Assembly: GCA_019693395.1 (NCBI GenBank)
Contig: JAAMXP010001872.1
Span: 1 to 23,839 of the forward strand
Origin: Ettlia oleoabundans
Lineage: Eukaryota; Chlorophyta; Chlorophyceae; Chlamydomonadales
Direction of reading: 5' to 3'
DNA length: 23,839 nucleotides
Shown here: positions 20,101-23,839 of the stretch, piece by piece
Numbering within the stretch: the first letter of the stretch is position 1
How the letters are laid out: each line of letters opens with the position of its first letter
Notes under the pieces: generated by a model
What the model was told of the DNA's origin: nothing
Database searches by the model: none
What the model saw: only the letters and a program-made list of their open reading frames with translations
Position numbers and translations under genes: made by a program

Positions 20101-21192
20101 TGAACTTGGGGCTGGGGGGTGGCAGCAGGCGGCGCAGGCTCTGAGTCCCAGTTTGGTCTACGGGTTTTGGGCTGCTTTGCAGCAATCATCCCAGGGTAAG
20201 CGTAGGGCACAAATTGATCAGCATGCTAGAATGTGAACAGGGCTCTGTTGCCCAGATCTCATCCAATTGGACAAGAACACATGGGCCATGGGCACCACTG
20301 GGCTTGCATCTTACTGGCATCCCATCCCACACCACCATCCCCACCGACCACACCAACATCAGCAGCTATCCCTGTAAACCCCTGCTGCAGCTGGTAGATG
20401 AGTGGGTCACCACTGACGGTCTTCCCGAGGCGTTTTACGCCTTTGAGTACGGCACTCGCAAGCTGAAGATGCTGGACAACCTAGTGCAGTTTTTGGAAGA
20501 AGATGATGAGGATGATGAGGTGGGTGGGTGGGTGAGCGTGTGGCTATCTGGTGGGACAAATGCATGGTTTTAATTTACGAATGCATGTTGTATAGTGGAG
20601 AGGTGAGATTAGGTCACTGGTGGAATTTGAGCAGGAAGTGGTGTATGGAAGTGTGGCAAAGTATAGCAAAACGAGGAGGCAGGTAGCTGAATTGGGATGG
20701 GTGGGTGGATTTCCTTGCATGACCGGTTGCCTTTTTGCACGGCTTGCGCACATGAACTTACTGTGTCTGCTTGCTGGTTGGCTGCAGGAGGGTGGCGCGG
20801 GAGTAGCAACCCGGGGTAACAGCGACAGCGATGACCCGGAAGAGGACGAGGAGGAGGAGGAGGCGCCGACAGTCAGCAAGAAGCGGCGGCGCAAGACTGG
20901 CGGGGCCCAGCGGCGGCAGCGTCAGGCGCCGGCGGAGGAGCAGTTGCAGCAGCAGGAGGATGAGGAGCAGGAACAGGAAGCGTCGGATGCCGTAGGGCAA
21001 AATCAGGAGAAGGAAGAAGTGGAGGAGGAGGTTGTGGAGGAGCGGGAGGAATGGGAGCAGGAGGAGGAGGAAGTTGAGGAGGGCTCTGCATCTGCAGATG
21101 CAACGGGCGTTGACGAGGGTGCGGCAGCGGCGGCAGCAGGCAGCCCAAACAGCGAGGACTTCCAGGATGCGGTTGCCTGGGATGAGGCATGA
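7900..21192 (+). CDS. CMT: CMT-type (chromomethylase) DNA cytosine-5 methyltransferase, BAH domain
   Basis: Thirty-six exons join in phase to about 1362 aa: 7900-8103, 8416-8619, 8909-9004, 9380-9488, 9679-9768, 10006-10093, 10405-10475, 10779-10879, 10996-11090, 11314-11395, 11601-11699, 12035-12117, 12461-12684, 12897-12984, 13237-13372, 13490-13596, 13935-13995, 14134-14189, 14314-14389, 14673-14744, 15050-15184, 15402-15479, 15925-16023, 16311-16397, 16694-16747, 16936-17017, 17162-17286, 17477-17576, 17720-17815, 18417-18530, 18761-18897, 19102-19191, 19505-19594, 19902-20027, 20391-20519, 20788-21192. It should methylate cytosine C5 in nuclear DNA. A BAH domain (about 137-310) is followed by motif I (DLYVGAGG, 327-334), motif IV PPCQ with catalytic C645 in the CMT-typical GGPPCQGISGNNR, ENV (687-689), QGRWR (729-733), RENARMQGFP (from 1107) and QMGNAV (from 1144). 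Lys/Arg-rich NLS-like stretches lie near 441-470. The tail from about 1220 is very acidic. The N-terminal exon is the least certain part. Confidence 0.88.
8988..9044 (+). repeat. Tandem duplication of an exon end and 5' splice site
   Basis: The end of exon 3 with its donor (TGTACCAGACAGTGGCGGTGAGTGG, 8988-9012, given here in two parts: TGTACCAGACAGTGGCG and GTGAGTGG) recurs 32 nt later at 9020-9044 as TGTACCAGACACTTGCA and ATGAGTGG. In the second copy the donor GT has become AT, so it should be inactive. Confidence 0.65.
10255..10282 (+). repeat. G-quadruplex motif in methyltransferase intron 6
   Basis: Four G runs of 6, 6, 6 and 7 separated by single T bases lie on the coding strand inside the intron 10094-10404. 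Single-nucleotide loops are the most stable parallel G4 topology, and the G-rich strand is the one present in the pre-mRNA. Confidence 0.85.
11150..11250 (+). repeat. Two relic copies of the exon 10 start inside intron 9
   Basis: The start of exon 10 (real copy 11309-11345) has two decayed copies upstream, at about 11150-11180 and 11214-11250. Read in the matching frame the second gives AQPRTDWGSN against the real VQTRTDWACD, and the first begins GVQTAP against GVQTRT. The acceptor TTGCAG has decayed to AGCGG/ATGCGG in the copies, so they should not splice. Confidence 0.6.
13237..13596 (+). other. Degenerate chromodomain insert in the methyltransferase
   Basis: Between motifs I and IV, where plant CMTs carry a chromodomain, exons 15-16 read GEVGRVLGIL, a roughly 35-residue insert, then LEFKVVMEGSG, EVWLARKQL, REQLLRGFIGKLRERQCIPFPGEVD. 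The frame of conserved residues matches the CMT chromodomain (FEVGKLL, FKVRWKGY, DTWEPIEEL, then LPLPGDVD), but the three cage positions are G546, M593 and S596. Methyl-lysine binding by this segment is unlikely. Confidence 0.6.
14493..14566 (+). repeat. Short tandem repeat in methyltransferase intron 19
   Basis: GCACGTCAGTCTC starts at 14493 and again at 14530, each followed by a TCCC and CTGGCTGGT-like stretch (37-nt period); weaker CAGTC copies continue to about 14640. The array forms the pyrimidine-rich centre of the intron. Confidence 0.5.
15185..15401 (+). other. GC-AG intron (intron 21)
   Basis: Exon 21 ends in THNCINFQ at CAG 15182-15184 followed by GCAAGC, a good match to the GC-AG donor consensus CAG|GCAAG. 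The frame runs into TAG at about 15281, so it must be spliced, and no GT donor nearby preserves the CMT alignment. The acceptor is CCCTGCAG at 15394-15401. Confidence 0.65.
17351..17494 (+). repeat. Relic copy of the exon 28 acceptor and start in intron 27
   Basis: A 59-nt unit at 17351-17409 is repeated at 17436-17494 (offset 85) with roughly 80 percent identity. Each has CACCTGTACTG, a pyrimidine tract and CCTGCAG. The real copy begins exon 28 (FLKRLHE, 17477); the upstream copy, with an intact acceptor at 17391, encodes LMKRFQ and then TAG. Confidence 0.7.
17816..18416 (+). other. Long intron 29 with G-rich donor and possible extra exon
   Basis: This 601-nt intron starts with a G4-like run (GGG at 17818, 17822, 17826 and 17834) overlapping its own donor. 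A CTGCAG acceptor ends at 18042 and opens GTCCYGHSHAPR in the correct phase, but no in-phase donor is convincing, so I splice exon 29 directly to 18417. An alternative exon here is possible. Confidence 0.4.
19707..19929 (+). repeat. Relic copy of the exon 34 acceptor and start in intron 33
   Basis: About 50 nt spanning the acceptor and the motif X codons of exon 34 (real copy 19879-19929, exon start 19902) occur 174 nt earlier at 19707-19755. Both have CCTGCAG then CAAATGGGCAA. The upstream copy reads QMGKAVSPK where the real exon reads QMGNAVSPQ. It stays open until TGA at 19918-19920, so use of the upstream acceptor would give a truncated protein lacking the motif X Asn and the acidic tail. 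Confidence 0.75.
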
Positions 21193-21784
21193 TGTGGGTG
21201 CTGGGACAACAGACACCTTGTCACGCACACACAAGCAATCAGAGCGACGGTTGCTGCAACCAGCGACGAGGGCATTTGGCCGGGCACCGCATATGTTCTT
21301 CTCCATGATGCCATGACTGGCCAGTGGTTGACTGCTATTTGGCACTTATTTGTAACTTGCAAATCATGCCTGTAAGATACTGGGCAAGGCCCAATTTGGC
21401 ACTTTTGTGCAGACGTCTGGAGAGCTCCCGCTGGCACCAGGGCGGGGACGGCAGTCCAGGGCACCAGTTTCGACCCCCTGTTCGCAGGCGGATCCTGCCC
21501 TGCTCAACATTCTTAGCGTCTCCGTGAGACAGACATTGAGGTACGACACGCAGACCTGTTGCAGAGCGTGGGTGCGCGCTGTGCTGTGCCATCCTGGCCT
21601 GACGCCGCCGCTCCTGTGGGCTTGTCCCACGCGCATTGACTCCCTCACCCTAGCGCCACAGTTTTACTAGCTTGTAATTGCCTTCCCTTGCGCCCAGTCG
21701 CCGCATCGCAGTCACATCGCATTGTCAGGCTTTCGCCCCCGCTGTTCTGCTTGCCAACTGTTCTGCAATTGTACTTACACTGCT
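21193..21784. other. Intergenic region between methyltransferase and MATH gene
   Basis: This 592-bp stretch holds the 3' UTR of the methyltransferase and the promoter and 5' UTR of the next gene, both on the plus strand. I see no gene, repeat or RNA in it. An in-frame ATG at 21722 would extend the MATH protein by 21 residues. Confidence 0.5.
21351..21355 (+). promoter_or_regulatory. Candidate poly(A) signal of the methyltransferase gene (TGTAA)
   Basis: TGTAA lies 159 nt after the TGA at 21190-21192, a normal distance for a chlorophyte 3' UTR. A second TGTAA is at 21673-21677, close to the next gene. Confidence 0.45.
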
Positions 21785-23526
21785 ATGGCGGCGCCGGCTG
21801 CTGCCCTTGCGCAGCCACAACCCGAGACAACCCCTGGCAGCGCCAAGAAGTCCAGCAGCAAGACTATCACGGACACAATCATAGGTGAGCTAGTGCAGGA
21901 GCGTGTCGCGGGGCTGGGTGTAGCGCCTGGCTCGCAATAAGGGTGCTGACCGCCAGCCGAACCTTGGCTGTCTTGCTCTGTGTGCAGGGGAGCACGAGCA
22001 CACCATTGTTGGATATAGCCTCGTCAAGGGCATTGGGGATGGGGAGCCGATAGCCAGGTGAGCGCTTGGGAGCCCGCCGCACTTGGCCATCTGAGTCCCA
22101 TCTGGGCTCCGCCACTGCCCACTCATTTTGTAGCATCCCACTGCTGCCACCACAATTGGCCACCTGAAAGCCAATCCCATGCCTCGGCACTTCACCTGAG
22201 TGCTGCTTCCATTGTCTGCTGCCGCTGCCGATTTCCCCACAACCATGCTGACCAGCTTGCCTTTGCTCTACTTAACACCCCACTGCCCTCCTTTACCACT
22301 CCTCCTGCTGCAGCGAGCGATTTGTAGTGGGCGGACACGAGTGGGTGCTGCTGTTCTACCCTGATGGAAAGCGCAGCTCTTCTGAGATGCACAACATTCA
22401 GCCGCAGCAGGTGCCGCCCCACAACGCCCACCTGCAGCAGCAGCAGCCAGGAGGCGGCGGCGGCGCCCCGCCCGGCCTGCCGGCAGGCCCCAACGGCCAG
22501 CCAGCTGGCATGGGTGCAGCCGGGCTGCCGCCACGTCCCGGCGTCCCGCCAGGAAACGGCGGCGGAGCCGCCGCAGGCCCGCCAGGGGCCGCCGCACTGC
22601 GCGCGCCACCTGGCGCTGTCGGTGCCCCCGCCGCTCCGCCTGCCGCTGCACAGCAGGTGATGGTCAATCCCGCCGCAGCCCAGCACGCGCAGCTAGCCGC
22701 AGCAGCCGGTCAGCAGCAGGCAGCCGCAGCAGCAGCTGGAAATAACGACTACTGCGCCCTGTTTGTGGCGCTGATTGGAGAGACGGACAACCCGCAGGGC
22801 GTGGTGAACACCAGCGAGGGGCGGGTTGTGCGCGCCTTCCACCGCTTCACGCTTGTGGATCAGTCAGGTGGGTGCTGTTTCTTTCGGCAGCAAGCACTTG
22901 CATTCGCTGTGAATAATGGCACAGCAGCAACCGCCAGCGTTTGCCCCACGTTGTTAAGCCTCCCTTGTCTTGCTATGCCCTATGTTTTTGGTCAAAAAAG
23001 TGTGATGTCAGCATGCCTTGACTGCCACCCCATCTACAGGCCGCGGCCAGGACGTGGCAAAAGGGCGGCGGCGTGACCAGGGCGCTGTCAAGATCAGCTG
23101 CGCGCGTCAGGACCCCAACGCCCGCAACTGCCACGGCTACCGCAAGTTTGTGAAGAAAAGCCTGCTGGAGGACCCCCAGGTGGGGGATGTGCCTATTTGC
23201 TATTGATATCACGTTATTATCATAGTATCATGGTGGTCTGGTTGTACAAAACCCTTAGGACTGCCAATTGAAGTATGATGGGGATGGATCTGCGGGGCAC
23301 GGATTTGTGGGCCGACCAACGGATGTGCCATTATTAAGTGTGCGGTGGAGGCACAGGAACTTCCAACTCCTAGTGCGTGCTAACCTCTTCTTTCACACCT
23401 AACCATCTGCTCCTGCAGCGTGGCCTACTTGTTAACGACACCCTGGTCATCCGCTACCAGATTGAGCTTGTGGTGTCAAGTGGCGGCGCACTCTCACGCT
23501 CATCCAGCAAGCCGCCAGTCCCACAG
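21785..23526 (+). CDS. BPM: MATH-domain protein, BPM (MATH-BTB) family, 3' end outside window
   Basis: Five exons join in phase: 21785-21884, 21988-22057, 22314-22867, 23040-23179 and 23419-23526 (324 aa so far, phase 0 at the last donor). BPM proteins are substrate adaptors of CUL3 ubiquitin ligases: MATH binds the target and BTB binds CUL3. The MATH fold is clear: EHTIVGYSLVKGIGDGEPIAS, RFVVGGHEWVLLFYPDGK, DYCALFVALIG, FHRFTLVDQSG, YRKFVKKSLLEDP, LLVNDTLVIRYQIELV. These match plant BPMs (HxFxIxGYSLxKG, FxVGGYxWAIYFYPDGK, FTLVDQSGK, GYKRFFKR). The first about 30 residues are Ala/Pro/Ser-rich. The BTB domain should lie beyond the window; none is seen in 23527-23839. An unusual insert splits the MATH domain. 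The earlier in-frame ATG at 21722 is less likely as the start because its extension is Cys-rich and not family-like. Confidence 0.87.
22402..22740 (+). other. Low-complexity insert inside the MATH domain
   Basis: About 113 residues (87-199) rich in Pro, Ala, Gly and Gln interrupt the MATH fold between FYPDGKRSSSEMHNIQ and NNDYCALFVALIG, where plant BPMs have only a few residues. The insert is coded by one uninterrupted, high-GC exon segment and keeps frame, so it is probably a disordered surface loop. Confidence 0.75.
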
Positions 23527-23839
23527 GTGCGTCTCCGTGTTACCTCTGGGTAGGATGATGGGTTGGTTTGTCGCATTTTTTCGTTGCCACGTGGATGGCT
23601 CAGCTCTTTATTGGCTGTTTGGCCCGTGAAGTTGAACTCCTGCCTGAACCATTCATTGGCAGCCGGCTTTGTTACCAATACAATGAGTTAACAAGATGGG
23701 GAAGGGATTGAACTGTGTTGTGCTGCATTGATTGCCCTGCATGGCGCCCTAGCTCACAAGCTTGCCCGTCGCTGCGTGTGCCGTCCTCGCCTAGTTGGTT
23801 GCCGCACATGCACGCACGCCTGTCAGCCCTAGCCTGAAC
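23527..23839 (+). other. Intron (partial) at the right edge
   Basis: After the donor GTGCGT at 23527 no BTB-like coding sequence appears. The one GCAG (23660-23663) is not followed by a recognisable exon. The next exon probably lies past 23839. Confidence 0.5.

Noticed and set aside
1..23839. tRNA, rRNA, CRISPR array or intact transposon
   Set aside because: None could be found by eye on either strand.

Overview
The window is nuclear DNA from a eukaryote, most likely a core chlorophyte green alga. The evidence is GC-moderate, intron-dense genes with short introns (about 80-600 nt), nearly all acceptors reading CTGCAG or TGCAG, TGTAA motifs in 3' flanks (the usual chlorophyte poly(A) signal), and plant-type gene families (chromomethylase, BPM). 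The species cannot be fixed from this sequence. All gene models are my own hand-built splice models; every exon junction listed is phase-consistent.

Layout. (1) 25-1330, +: the 3' end of an FG-repeat nucleoporin gene, four exons seen, ending in Trp-Gln-Pro-Arg-Lys. (2) 1331-3517: about 2.2 kb with no gene I can support. (3) 3518-7439, -: a nine-exon gene for a 570-aa chromodomain protein with an N-terminal Tudor-like segment, a long Lys/Ala/Gly-rich linker and a C-terminal chromodomain. (4) 7440 to about 7843/7899: a short divergent promoter region. (5) 7900 (or 7844) to 21192, +: a 36-exon gene for a roughly 1362-aa CMT-type DNA cytosine-5 methyltransferase with a BAH domain, all the main catalytic motifs, a degenerate chromodomain and an acidic tail. 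(6) 21193-21784: intergenic. (7) 21785 to beyond the window, +: a MATH-domain protein of the BPM (MATH-BTB) family, five exons seen, BTB part outside the window.

How they may work together. Genes 3 and 5 share a head-to-head promoter of about 0.4 kb. In plant CMTs the chromodomain sits inside the methyltransferase and binds H3K9 methylation through three aromatic cage residues. Here the methyltransferase keeps that insert, but all three cage positions appear to be non-aromatic, while the divergently transcribed neighbour has a chromodomain with a Tyr-Phe-Tyr cage and a CMT-like C-terminal flank. I infer a possible two-component arrangement in which histone reading is supplied in trans. This is the most interesting hypothesis in the window.

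A second theme is structural. Several introns of the methyltransferase gene contain decayed copies of the beginning or end of the neighbouring exon, including one copy with an intact splice acceptor that changes the conserved motif X Asn to Lys. There is also a near-perfect G-quadruplex run and a GC-AG intron.
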